64,000 nt of DNA from Caulobacter endophyticus (GTDB lineage Bacteria; Pseudomonadota; Alphaproteobacteria; Caulobacterales; Caulobacteraceae): NCBI RefSeq assembly GCF_029543245.1, contig NZ_JARQWV010000003.1, positions 1 to 64,000 on the forward strand, in the 5' to 3' direction. Positions 1-7,816 of the stretch are shown here, piece after piece. The first letter of the stretch is position 1. Each line of letters opens with the position of its first letter. The position numbers and the translations under genes are program-made. The notes beneath the pieces are model-generated. The model was not told the DNA's origin. It made no database searches and saw only the letters and a list, made by a program, of their open reading frames with translations.

Positions 1-195
1 CTCGATGCGGTCCTCGCCACGCTTGGGCCGGTACCAAGAGCCCTCCCCATGGCGGGGACGGCTTTGATTATGCGGCGGGTTTCGGCGCGTCTGATCGAAT
101 TGGATGAGAAAGTTGCAAGGGGTTGGATTGGTTGAGGAGTTTTCGGTGAATGCCGGGGATCCACGCTGCTCTATCCCCGTCCGGGCCCAACTCAC

Positions 196-309
196 GCCTT
201 CCTCGCCCTTGTGGCGAGGATCCATTGTTCAGCCGCTCAGACCTTTGCTGGACGGCCCAAGCCTGAGCGGTCGCCGGCATGGACCCTCGCCACAAGGGCG
301 AGGGAGGCG
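196..309. repeat. nested intergenic palindrome, about 114 bp
   Basis: The arm GCCTTCCTCGCCCTTGTGG at 196-214 is mirrored by CCACAAGGGCGAGGGAGGC at 291-309. A second inner pair, CCGCTCAG (about 233-240) and CTGAGCGG (about 262-269), lies inside it. The unit could fold as one long branched hairpin, like palindromic intergenic repeats or MITE-like remnants. It lies downstream of the peroxiredoxin gene stop, so it could also end transcription. No gene is supported in 1-423. Confidence 0.6.
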
Positions 310-367
310 GAGTTTGTTGCGGTGGGGAAGGAGCGAAATGCGAGGCCAGCGTCTCGGAAGCTGAGAA

Positions 368-415
368 CGTCCCCCCTCCGGCCCTTCGGGCCACCTCCCC
401 CAGAGGGGGAGGATC
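368..415. repeat. intergenic repeat, CCTCCGGCCCTTCGGGCC family
   Basis: The stretch CCCCTCCGGCCCTTCGGGCC followed by ACCTCCCCC and AGAGGGGGAGG forms two short stems. The same core recurs at 22756-22820, also between a gene end and the next gene. It is a dispersed repeat by its second copy, and may act as a terminator for the minus-strand gene ending at 424. Confidence 0.55.
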
Positions 416-423
416 TTTTGTTC

Positions 424-1101
424 TTACACCGCCGCCGGCGCCGGGGTCAGGGCGCGGACCGCGGCGATGATCGGGTCGGCTTCGGTGCGGACCAGCCAGT
501 CGGGGCTGACGTCGGCGAAGCGGACGACGCCCTTGCGGTCGATGACCACCACGGCCGGCTGCGGCAGCTCCCAGGTTCCCGTGCCGGTGACGTCGCCGAT
601 GAAGCTGCCCTTGGCGCGCTGGGCGTCCTGGCTGGCCTGATCTGCGGTGTAGAGCACCCCGAACCGTCGCCCCAGTTCGTTGCCGAGATCGGAGGCGACC
701 TTGAAGCTGAGGCCATGGCGCACGCGGATCTCGCCCAGCCGTTCGGGAACCTGCGGGCTGACGGCCGCCAGGGTCGCGCCGATCGCCGCCAGGGCCGGCG
801 CCAGATGTTCTTCGTAGTAGGGCAAGGCGATGTTGCAGGCCGGGCAACCGGCGAAGCGGAAGAAGATCAGCACCGCCGGCCCCTTGGCGGTCAGGCCTTC
901 CAGGGTCAGATCGCCGCCCTCGACGTCCTTGAGCACGAAGGGCGCGACCTTGTCGCCGACCTTGACCCATTCGTCCGGATCGGCGGCCTCGACCAGGCGG
1001 GCGCGCTGGTCGATATTGATCTTCAGCGCCGCCGGATCCCAGGTGCGGACGCGTTCGGCATGCAGAGCGGCCAGGCGCTCGCGCAGGGTGTCTTGGCTCA
1101 T
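424..1101 (-). CDS. peroxiredoxin-like (AhpC/TSA) protein
   Basis: This 225-residue protein has a thioredoxin-like fold with the AhpC/TSA signature around residues 50-215. The redox motif is C86-P-A-C89 within an FRFAGCPACN context, so it resembles the peroxiredoxin-like thiol oxidoreductases with a CxxC motif rather than classical 2-Cys Prx. No signal peptide is visible, so a cytoplasmic role is likely. Its ATG overlaps the stop of the upstream ferredoxin gene (ATGA), making it the last gene of a coupled operon with ferredoxin, flavoprotein and SsuA-like genes. Within this organosulfur cluster it may detoxify peroxide or process thiol intermediates; the substrate is unknown. Confidence 0.85.
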   Translation of the reverse strand: MSQDTLRERLAALHAERVRTWDPAALKINIDQRARLVEAADPDEWVKVGDKVAPFVLKDVEGGDLTLEGLTAKGPAVLIFFRFAGCPACNIALPYYEEHLAPALAAIGATLAAVSPQVPERLGEIRVRHGLSFKVASDLGNELGRRFGVLYTADQASQDAQRAKGSFIGDVTGTGTWELPQPAVVVIDRKGVVRFADVSPDWLVRTEADPIIAAVRALTPAPAAV

Positions 1102-1484
1102 TTGGTCCTCCCGTCCTCGGTTCGAGCGGTCTTGGCGGCGTCGATCGCCATCAGGCGGGCGCGCTCGAAGATCGCCCCCATGCGCCAGTGCTGGTTGGTG
1201 TGAGTGGCCGCGTGCTCATCCCAGCCGCTGTCGCGCCGGAAGCCGCCGACGTCGCCGGTGGCCAGGGCCTGCCCCGCGGTGACGCCGGCGATACGGTCAG
1301 TCTCGGGCCAGACGAACAGCGCGTCTTCGGGGCAGTAGAGCTCGCACAGGTAACAGGTCTGGCAGTCGGCCTGGCGGGCGATTACCGCCTTGCCGCCCGG
1401 CCCGCGCGTCAGCACGTCGCTGGGGCAGACCTCGACACACGAGCCGCAACCGCCGCAGCGGTCGTCGATCACGACCTCGATCAT
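1098..1484 (-). CDS. 2[4Fe-4S] ferredoxin domain protein
   Basis: This 128-residue protein has two complete CxxCxxCxxxC motifs: C10, C13, C16, C20 and C41, C44, C47, C51. It therefore should hold two [4Fe-4S] clusters, as bacterial ferredoxins and the beta subunit of APS reductase do. The tail of about 70 residues after the clusters has no recognisable domain. Both ends overlap neighbours by ATGA (flavoprotein stop and peroxiredoxin-like start), which implies translational coupling. It is the obvious electron partner of the flavoprotein encoded just upstream. Which direction the electrons flow is inference. Confidence 0.9.
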   Translation of the reverse strand: MIEVVIDDRCGGCGSCVEVCPSDVLTRGPGGKAVIARQADCQTCYLCELYCPEDALFVWPETDRIAGVTAGQALATGDVGGFRRDSGWDEHAATHTNQHWRMGAIFERARLMAIDAAKTARTEDGRTK

Positions 1485-3058
1485 GCGACCTCCTCCAGCT
1501 GCGGGCTCTCGAAGCGGGTGACGATGCGATCCTGGCCATGCGAGCGCTGGCGAGAGGCCAGGCGCGGATCGGGGCCCGGCGCGTCCTCGCGGCGGTGCAT
1601 GCCCCGGCTCTCGCGGCGCTGCAGGGCGCTGGCCTTGCTCCAGCGGGCGGCGGCGACCAGGGCGGCCGCCTCGCGCGCCCGAAGCAGGCCCCTGCCCCAG
1701 CCGCCGGCATGGGCGGCGATCTCGCGCCAGGCCTCGTCCAGCCGCTCGCCAGAGGCGGCCAGAGCCTCGCCGGTGCGGAAGATGTTGCGGTCGTAGGCGC
1801 CCATCTCGTCGCGGACGAGCTGGACGGCGCTGGGCAGGTCGACACTCGCCAACCGACTGGTCGGTCGCAGGCCTGCCTGGCCGATGTGATGCAGGCGGTC
1901 GGCCACGCCTCGACGCTCACGGGCGAACGCCGCCGCCCCCTGTCCAGCCCACTGGCCCGACGACAGCGCCCAGGAGGAGTTCACGGCCCCGCCGCCCGAG
2001 ATCGCGCCGGTGACCAGTTCACGACTGGCCGCGTCGCCGGCGGCGAACAGGCCCGGCGCGGCGGTCTGGCAGAGCGCGCCGGCGATCCTCAGCCCGCCGA
2101 TGCCGCGCACCGTGCCCTCCGACACCAGGGTCACCTCGAACCGCTCGGCATAGGCGTCGATCCCCATGCGGGCGAAGGGGCGCACGAAGTTGGGCTGGAC
2201 CTGCGGCATCACCTCGCGGATGTCCTGCGGGACGCGGTCGAGCCGGCAATAGAGGCGGCCCTTCAGCAGGGCGCGGGCCAGGTGCGGGCTGACGTCGGGG
2301 CCAGCGGGAATGTCGAGCTCGGTGTCGGCCTCGTCGAACCAGCGGGCGAAGGCGAAGCTCATCGAGCGGGCCATGTTCGTGCCCGCCTGCATGGGCGTGT
2401 AGTAGTTGGTGAACTCCATGCCCGAGAGGTCGGCCCCGGCCTCGACGCCCATCAGCAGGCCGTCGCCCGTGTTGGTCGCCGAGCCCAGCAGGCGCGAGGC
2501 GAAGGCGCAGCCGCCGGTGGCCAGCACCACCGCCCCGGCCCGGATCGTCCACGGCCGCTCGCCGCGCAGGGCGATCCCCGCCGCGCCGGTGACCACGCCG
2601 TCGGGGTCGGTCAGCAGTTCCAGGACCGGATGATGGTCGAGGATGGTCGCCCCGGCCTCGAGCGCGAAGGCGCGCATGGCCCGCATGTATTCGGGACCGC
2701 GCAGGCCGCGATACTGGACGCGCCCCTGCTCGTCGGTCGAGAAGGCGTAGTGGCGGGCCAGTTGCGGCAGGCTGGTCCAGGTAAGGTCGAGGATCCGCGC
2801 CATCCAGTCGGGATCGCCCAGGCCCAGCGAGCGCTTCAGCCGATCGGCGACGGCGGCTTCGCGATGTTCCGGCGGAACCCACCAGTGGCCTGGGCCGGCC
2901 GTGGCGGTGACGCCGCTGGTTCCGCAGTATCCCTTGTCGGCCAGGATCACCCGCGCGCCCTCCCGCGCCGCGGCGATGGCCGCCCAGGTTCCGGCCAGGC
3001 CGCCGCCGATGACCAGCACATCGGCCTCCCAGTGAGGCGTATCGAAGTCGTCGGCCAT
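1481..3058 (-). CDS. FAD-dependent oxidoreductase, fumarate reductase/AprA type
   Basis: This 525-residue protein has an N-terminal Rossmann FAD motif (VIGGGLAGTWAA, residues 17-28) and the overall layout of succinate dehydrogenase/fumarate reductase/APS reductase alpha flavoproteins. This includes the late FAD segment LFAAGDAASRELVTGAISGG. There is no signal peptide, unlike periplasmic fumarate reductases. It is paired with a two-cluster ferredoxin, as in AprAB. The site in an SsuA/TauD/SsuD locus suggests reduction or oxidation of a sulfur compound in the cytoplasm. True APS reductase activity cannot be claimed from sequence reading alone. The start overlaps the stop of the SsuA-like gene (TGATG). 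Confidence 0.85.
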   Translation of the reverse strand: MADDFDTPHWEADVLVIGGGLAGTWAAIAAAREGARVILADKGYCGTSGVTATAGPGHWWVPPEHREAAVADRLKRSLGLGDPDWMARILDLTWTSLPQLARHYAFSTDEQGRVQYRGLRGPEYMRAMRAFALEAGATILDHHPVLELLTDPDGVVTGAAGIALRGERPWTIRAGAVVLATGGCAFASRLLGSATNTGDGLLMGVEAGADLSGMEFTNYYTPMQAGTNMARSMSFAFARWFDEADTELDIPAGPDVSPHLARALLKGRLYCRLDRVPQDIREVMPQVQPNFVRPFARMGIDAYAERFEVTLVSEGTVRGIGGLRIAGALCQTAAPGLFAAGDAASRELVTGAISGGGAVNSSWALSSGQWAGQGAAAFARERRGVADRLHHIGQAGLRPTSRLASVDLPSAVQLVRDEMGAYDRNIFRTGEALAASGERLDEAWREIAAHAGGWGRGLLRAREAAALVAAARWSKASALQRRESRGMHRREDAPGPDPRLASRQRSHGQDRIVTRFESPQLEEVA

Positions 3059-3996
3059 CAGGCGATCGCCGCGTTGAACGAGGCGTCGAAGGCGCCGGCC
3101 GGATCCAGCGTCGACTTGATCGCCCCGGCCGCGCGGAAGTGGTCGAGCACCGAGCGCGCCTCGGCCACCGAGGTCTCGTCGATCGGCACGGGCACGGCCC
3201 TGTAGTTGCCGACCGTCCAGCGGGCGATGTCGAGCGACAGGCCCGTCTCCTTCGACAGCACCGCGGCGAAGACGTCGGGGTTCTGGGCGGCCCAGCGGCG
3301 GGCCTTGGCCAGGCGGCGCAGGAAGTCCTCGATCTGGGGCCGCTTGGTCTCGATCGCCTTGACGCTGGCGGCCTCGTAGCCGTTGCCGCTGAGCACGCCC
3401 TCGCCGTCGGCCAGCACCCGGGCGCTGTCGTGCAGCCGGGCCAGCGCCACGTAAGAGCCCCAGGTCACCCAGGCGTCGATGGAGCCGGCCGTGAAGGCGG
3501 CCTTGGCGTCGCCGGGACTGAGGAAAACCACCTCGACATCGCCGGGCGACAGCCCCGCCTGCTCGATCACCCGCAGCAGCAGGTAGTGGCCGATGGAGCC
3601 GCGCCCCGTGGCGACCTTCCTGCCCTTCAGGCCGGCGGCGTCACGGATCGGCGAGTCCTTGGGCACGAGGATGGCGGTGGAGCGGCCCCCGCTGCGGCCG
3701 GCCTGCACGGCCTTGATCTTCGCCCCGCCGGCATAGGCGAACAGGAACGGCGCGTCGCCGGCCTCGCCCAGGTCGACCGCGCCCGCGCCCAGCGCCTCGA
3801 GCAGCGGCTGGGCGGCGGGGAACTCGCTCCATTCGATCCTGTAGGGAACGCCCTCCAGGGCGCCCGAGGCGATCAGCACCGCCTTGGTGCCGCCGCGCTG
3901 GCTGCCGACCTTGAGCGGCGCCTGGGCCTCGCCCTTGCCGCAGGCCGAGAGGCCGGCCAGCGCGCCGAAACCGATGATGAGTTGGCGTCGATCCAT
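3058..3996 (-). CDS. SsuA-like sulfonate ABC transporter substrate-binding lipoprotein
   Basis: This 312-residue protein opens with MDRRQLIIGF and a lipobox LSAC (Cys19), so it should be an inner-membrane-anchored periplasmic lipoprotein. The body matches the NMT1/SsuA/TauA family: an N-terminal VGSQRGGTKA strand, then a WSEFPAAQPLLEALGAGAVDLG segment typical of aliphatic sulfonate binders. No permease or ATPase lies next to it on this strand. It would share the SsuBC-type transporter encoded at 10341-11977 with the second binding protein at 14957. The gene sits 12 bases downstream of the TBDR stop and is coupled to the flavoprotein gene. Confidence 0.88.
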   Translation of the reverse strand: MDRRQLIIGFGALAGLSACGKGEAQAPLKVGSQRGGTKAVLIASGALEGVPYRIEWSEFPAAQPLLEALGAGAVDLGEAGDAPFLFAYAGGAKIKAVQAGRSGGRSTAILVPKDSPIRDAAGLKGRKVATGRGSIGHYLLLRVIEQAGLSPGDVEVVFLSPGDAKAAFTAGSIDAWVTWGSYVALARLHDSARVLADGEGVLSGNGYEAASVKAIETKRPQIEDFLRRLAKARRWAAQNPDVFAAVLSKETGLSLDIARWTVGNYRAVPVPIDETSVAEARSVLDHFRAAGAIKSTLDPAGAFDASFNAAIA

Positions 3997-4008
3997 GCCG
4001 CCCTCCCC

Positions 4009-6624
4009 TTAGAAGCGTTGGGTCAGGCGGGCGTAGTAGTAGCCGCCGGTGATGCCGAAGGGCGAGAACAGGCCGTACTGCAGCGTTCCCTGGTCGGCGT
4101 TCACGATGCCGATCTTGTCGGGATACTGGTCGAACAGGTTGTTGGCCCCGATCGCGATGCTGGTGTCGGGCCTGACGTCCCAGGCGATGTCGAGATCGGC
4201 GACCCACTTGGGACTGTAGGTCCGGTCCAGGCTCACCGACGTGCCGGCCTCGGTGTATTCGCCATAGCGCGTGGTCCGCAGGCTGGCGCTGACCGTCTGG
4301 CGGCTCCAGACCGCGCCCAAAACCACCTTCTCGCGCGGCGTGCCGACGGTCAGGTCGGAGATCTTCTGGCGATCGAACAGGACGAGGTTTGGATTGACCG
4401 CCTTGAGGATCGCCGGGGTCTCGGCCACCTCACGGACCTTGGTCTTGTTGAAGGCGTAGGCGGCGTTGAGGTTGAGGCGGCCGGCGCCGCCCAGGTCGAA
4501 GCCGTACTCGGCCACGAAGTCGATCCCCGTGGTCCGGGTCGAGACGGCGTTGGTGTAGTAGGTCGCCGTCAGCCCCTGGGGGAAGCGCGCCAAGAGGCCG
4601 ACCAGGGCCGGCTGCGACGAAAGCTGGGTCACCGACAGGTCGAGGTTGCTGGTGTCGACGATGCGGTCGTCGATGTCGATCTGGTAGGCGTCGAGCGTCA
4701 GGCGCAGGCGCGGCAGCGGCTCGGCGGTGATCCCGAAGCTGTAGTTGGTCGAGGTCTCGGGCTTCAGCGGCGTGGCGCCCAGGCCCTTGGCCTCGGCGGT
4801 GTCGGTGCGCAGCACCTTGGTCGGGAAGGTCAGGTACTCGCCGGGCGTGCAGGCTGCGCCGCGGAAGGTGTTGTTGGGCGCGGCCGGGCACAGGCTGCCG
4901 GAGATGGTCGAGGTGGCGAACACCGTCTGGCCCAGCGACGGGGCGCGAAAGCCGTTGCTGACCGTGGCGCGCAGGGCGTAGCCGGGCAGGAACTCCCAGC
5001 GGGTGGTCAGCTTGCCGCTGGTCGTCTCGCCCACGTCGCTGGTGTAGCGCTCGTGGCGGACGGCCGCGCCGACGTACCAGTTTTCCGTAAGATCGGTCCC
5101 GACATCGAGATAGGCGGCGTAGGAATGGCGGGTGGCCGAGCCGGCGTCCTCGGGCGCGGTGCCGGCATAGGACGACAGGCCGGGATTGGGACGCAGGCCG
5201 GCGAACGGCTGGCCGGCCGGGATCACGTAGTCGCCGACGATGTAGGAGGCCTCGTCCCCGGCCTCGATCAGGAACCGCTCGTAGCGGTGCTCCAGCCCCC
5301 ACGACACCTGCAGCGGCCGGGGCAGCACGCCCTCGAATGAGCGGGTGAGGTCGAGATTGTTGGTCCACTGCTGGAACTGGTGGGTCGACAGGTGGAAGTA
5401 GGTCGGGCTGTCGGGGCCCAGAGTGGCGTTCAGGGTGTTCTGGCCGTCGAGCTGGGCGTGGTCCTGGGCGAAGGTGGTCGAGGCGTCCCAGGCCCAGCCG
5501 GCCTTCTCGCCGCGCGCGCCCAGGCTGGTCTGCCAGTCGAGCTCGAAGATCCGGCGCAGGGCGTTGAAGCCGTTCGGATAGACCTCGGGCAGCGAGTTGC
5601 GGTTCAGCGGCCGGCCCGCCGTGACGCCCGCCACGGGCGCGAGGTTCGGCAGGAAGCTGCCGGTCACCTTCTTGGACGAGCGGTGGCTGACCGTGCCGCT
5701 GGAATAGAGCGTCAGGTCACGCCAGGGCAGTTCGGCGTTGTAGGCGGTGGCGATGATGTCTTCCTCGCCGGGACCATAGCTGGCGCCCCAGAAATAGCGG
5801 TCGGCGGTGGCGTCGCGCGGGTCGGGGGTCACGGTGGTCACGCCGCCGACGGTGGTGACGGTCGGCTGGTAGAGGTACTGGGCGCGGGAAGGCACGGCGC
5901 GCGAAGCGGCCTCGTTGTTCTTCCAGTTGATGGCCAGTTGCAGGAAGCCGCCGTCCTCGCCCAGGGCGCGGCCGAAGTTCAGGCTGGCGGCGCGGGTGTC
6001 GCCGTCGCCCAGATAGTTCTGGCCGCCGGTGTAGGAGAAGGCCCCGCCTTCCGTGTCCTTTTTCAGGATGATGTTGACGACGCCGGCGATGGCGTCCGAG
6101 CCGTACTGAGCCGAGGCGCCGTCGCGCAGCACTTCGATGCGCTCGATCGCCGAGGCCGAGATCAAATCGAGATCCACCGGCACGCCGCCGCGGCCCACCC
6201 GGGCCAGGTTGTTGATCAGCGAGGTGGTGTGACGGCGCTTGCCGTTGACCAGAAAGAGGGCCTGGTCGCCGTTGAGGCCGCGCAGCGTGATGGCCCGCAC
6301 CGTCCAGGAGGTGCCGCCGCCATTGACGCCCGGCAGGTTGAACGACGGGATCAGGGTGTTGAGCACTTCCTTGAGCCCCACCTTGCCGGTGGCGGTCAGC
6401 TGCTCGGACGAGATGACGTCGATCGGCGCGGGGCTGTCGGCCACGGTGCGGCGCACGCCGCGCACGCCGGTGACGACCACGCCGTCCAGGGCGTCGGCCG
6501 CAGCGTCGGGCGCCTCGACGCTGGGGATCGGCTCGGCCGCCAGGGCCGCGCCCGAGGCGCAGGCCAGCAGCAGGCCCGCGAAGGCCGAGCGTTTCAGGGT
6601 CTTGGACGAGGAAACAAAGGTCAA
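4009..6624 (-). CDS. TonB-dependent receptor
   Basis: This 871-residue outer-membrane receptor has a signal peptide (MTFVSSSKTL to about residue 29, ending ALAAE). It is followed by a TonB-box-like DGVVVTGVRG, a plug domain (PAPIDVISSEQL, IERIEVLRDGASAQYGSDAIAGVVNIIL) and a long beta barrel ending in aromatic TQRF. There is no STN domain, so it probably does not signal to a FecR. It lies between tauD-like and SsuA-like genes on one strand, which suggests import of a bulky organosulfur compound, but the ligand cannot be read from the sequence. Confidence 0.93.
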   Translation of the reverse strand: MTFVSSSKTLKRSAFAGLLLACASGAALAAEPIPSVEAPDAAADALDGVVVTGVRGVRRTVADSPAPIDVISSEQLTATGKVGLKEVLNTLIPSFNLPGVNGGGTSWTVRAITLRGLNGDQALFLVNGKRRHTTSLINNLARVGRGGVPVDLDLISASAIERIEVLRDGASAQYGSDAIAGVVNIILKKDTEGGAFSYTGGQNYLGDGDTRAASLNFGRALGEDGGFLQLAINWKNNEAASRAVPSRAQYLYQPTVTTVGGVTTVTPDPRDATADRYFWGASYGPGEEDIIATAYNAELPWRDLTLYSSGTVSHRSSKKVTGSFLPNLAPVAGVTAGRPLNRNSLPEVYPNGFNALRRIFELDWQTSLGARGEKAGWAWDASTTFAQDHAQLDGQNTLNATLGPDSPTYFHLSTHQFQQWTNNLDLTRSFEGVLPRPLQVSWGLEHRYERFLIEAGDEASYIVGDYVIPAGQPFAGLRPNPGLSSYAGTAPEDAGSATRHSYAAYLDVGTDLTENWYVGAAVRHERYTSDVGETTSGKLTTRWEFLPGYALRATVSNGFRAPSLGQTVFATSTISGSLCPAAPNNTFRGAACTPGEYLTFPTKVLRTDTAEAKGLGATPLKPETSTNYSFGITAEPLPRLRLTLDAYQIDIDDRIVDTSNLDLSVTQLSSQPALVGLLARFPQGLTATYYTNAVSTRTTGIDFVAEYGFDLGGAGRLNLNAAYAFNKTKVREVAETPAILKAVNPNLVLFDRQKISDLTVGTPREKVVLGAVWSRQTVSASLRTTRYGEYTEAGTSVSLDRTYSPKWVADLDIAWDVRPDTSIAIGANNLFDQYPDKIGIVNADQGTLQYGLFSPFGITGGYYYARLTQRF

Positions 6625-6725
6625 AAGTCTATCCCCCGCGCGGGGCGCATCGGCCCCGCGTCGTTACTTGGTCTCGAGAAATCAGAAGGTCGGCGGCGCG
6701 GCTTCGGCGCGCCGCGCCGGCTGGA

Positions 6726-7571
6726 TCAGGCGGGCTTGCGGTCGCGGTACGGCACGTCGTCGGAGCCGATCAGCACCCGCTCCATCACCCGCGGAAAATC
6801 GCCGTAGTCGCGCACGGCGTAGTGCAGGCCCGCGCGGTTGTCCCACAGGGCCACCGAATTGGGCCGCCAGCGGAAGCGGGCGTGGTGCTCGGGCTTCTTC
6901 ACCTCGTCATAGAGACGGGCCAGCAGCGCCCTGCTCTCGTCCGGGGCCAGATCCACGAAGCGCGGCTTGAGGCTGTAATTGATCCAGAAGATCTCCTGCC
7001 CCGTCTCCGGATGGGTGCGGATCGCCGGGTGGGCGGTCAGCGGATAGCGCTCGCCCGAGCGGTTCAGGGCGTCCTGGTAGTCGTGGATGACATAGAGCTC
7101 GTCGACGGCGGCCTTGAGGTCGTCGGGCAGGCCCTTCCAGATGGCGTGGCCGTCGGCCCAGATGGTGTCGCCGCCGACCTCGGGGATGTGCACGGCCTTC
7201 AGCACCGCGCCGAACGACGGATTGACCCGCCAGCTGGTGTCGGTGTGCCAGTGGTTCTCGCGGATGTCGTATTTCTTGAAGGCCTCGGCCGAGATCGGCT
7301 GCACGGCGCGATGGGTCTCCACCCCGCCGGTCGGATGGGCGTAGACCTCGCCGAAATTGGCGGCGAAGGCCAGCTGCTGGTCGCGGGTGATGTCCTGGTC
7401 GCGGAAGAACAGGACCTTGCGGTCGAGCAGCAGCGCCTTCAGGGCCTCGCGCTGCTCGCGCGAAAGGGTCTGGCGCAGGTCGATGCCGGCGACTTCCGCG
7501 CCGATGGTCGGGCTGACGGGCGTGATGGTCAGGCCGGCGGCCTTGCGGACCTGGTCGAGGACGGCGCTCAT
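6726..7571 (-). CDS. TauD/TfdA-family Fe(II)/2-oxoglutarate dioxygenase
   Basis: This 281-residue enzyme has the TauD/TfdA fold. The iron facial triad is H109-x-D111 (WHTD) and H250 (NRAGLH); R265 downstream fits the 2-oxoglutarate-binding arginine. The family oxygenates the carbon next to sulfur in taurine, alkylsulfates and sulfonates, releasing sulfite or sulfate. It is the first gene of the minus-strand sulfur operon and has a near-ideal ribosome-binding site (AAGGAGGT, 7 bases before the ATG). Taurine, alkylsulfate or another sulfonate are all possible substrates. A gap of 101 bases separates it from the TBDR. Confidence 0.9.
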   Translation of the reverse strand: MSAVLDQVRKAAGLTITPVSPTIGAEVAGIDLRQTLSREQREALKALLLDRKVLFFRDQDITRDQQLAFAANFGEVYAHPTGGVETHRAVQPISAEAFKKYDIRENHWHTDTSWRVNPSFGAVLKAVHIPEVGGDTIWADGHAIWKGLPDDLKAAVDELYVIHDYQDALNRSGERYPLTAHPAIRTHPETGQEIFWINYSLKPRFVDLAPDESRALLARLYDEVKKPEHHARFRWRPNSVALWDNRAGLHYAVRDYGDFPRVMERVLIGSDDVPYRDRKPA

Positions 7572-7789
7572 GGGAACCTCCTTGCAGCCGACGCGATGCG
7601 GTCGGCGGAGGCGAACATGGCCAGCACGCCCAAACGGCGCGAACGAGTATTTCTCAGAAAGAATTCAGAGATTTATATATCGCGAACCGCAATAAACGGC
7701 ATTGGCGGCGCGCATATTTCAGCAGCGTCAATGAGCAGGATCAGCCATCCTCGACACATGGCTTGCGCACCGCTCGAGGATCGCCGAAG

Positions 7790-7815
7790 AAACTCCTACA
7801 GGTTTTGTAGAGTTT
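7790..7815. promoter_or_regulatory. inverted repeat abutting a start codon
   Basis: AAACTCCTACA (7790-7800) and TGTAGAGTTT (7806-7815) are inverted copies with one extra base in the left arm. The repeat ends one base before the ATG at 7817, occupies the space where a ribosome-binding site should be, and lies in the divergent promoter region with the TauD-like gene. It could be a repressor operator or an RNA hairpin that hides the start; the sequence does not distinguish these. Confidence 0.45.
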
Positions 7816-7816
7816 C

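Noticed and set aside
1..72. A possible minus-strand coding start running off the left edge (a frame reading HGEGSWYRPKRGEDRIE).
   Set aside because: Too short, no clear start codon in that frame, and no family recognised. It may be real, but the window gives too little to support it.
1481..3058. Calling the flavoprotein a true APS reductase alpha subunit.
   Set aside because: The protein is shorter than typical AprA and the APS-binding residues could not be verified by reading; only the superfamily call is supported.
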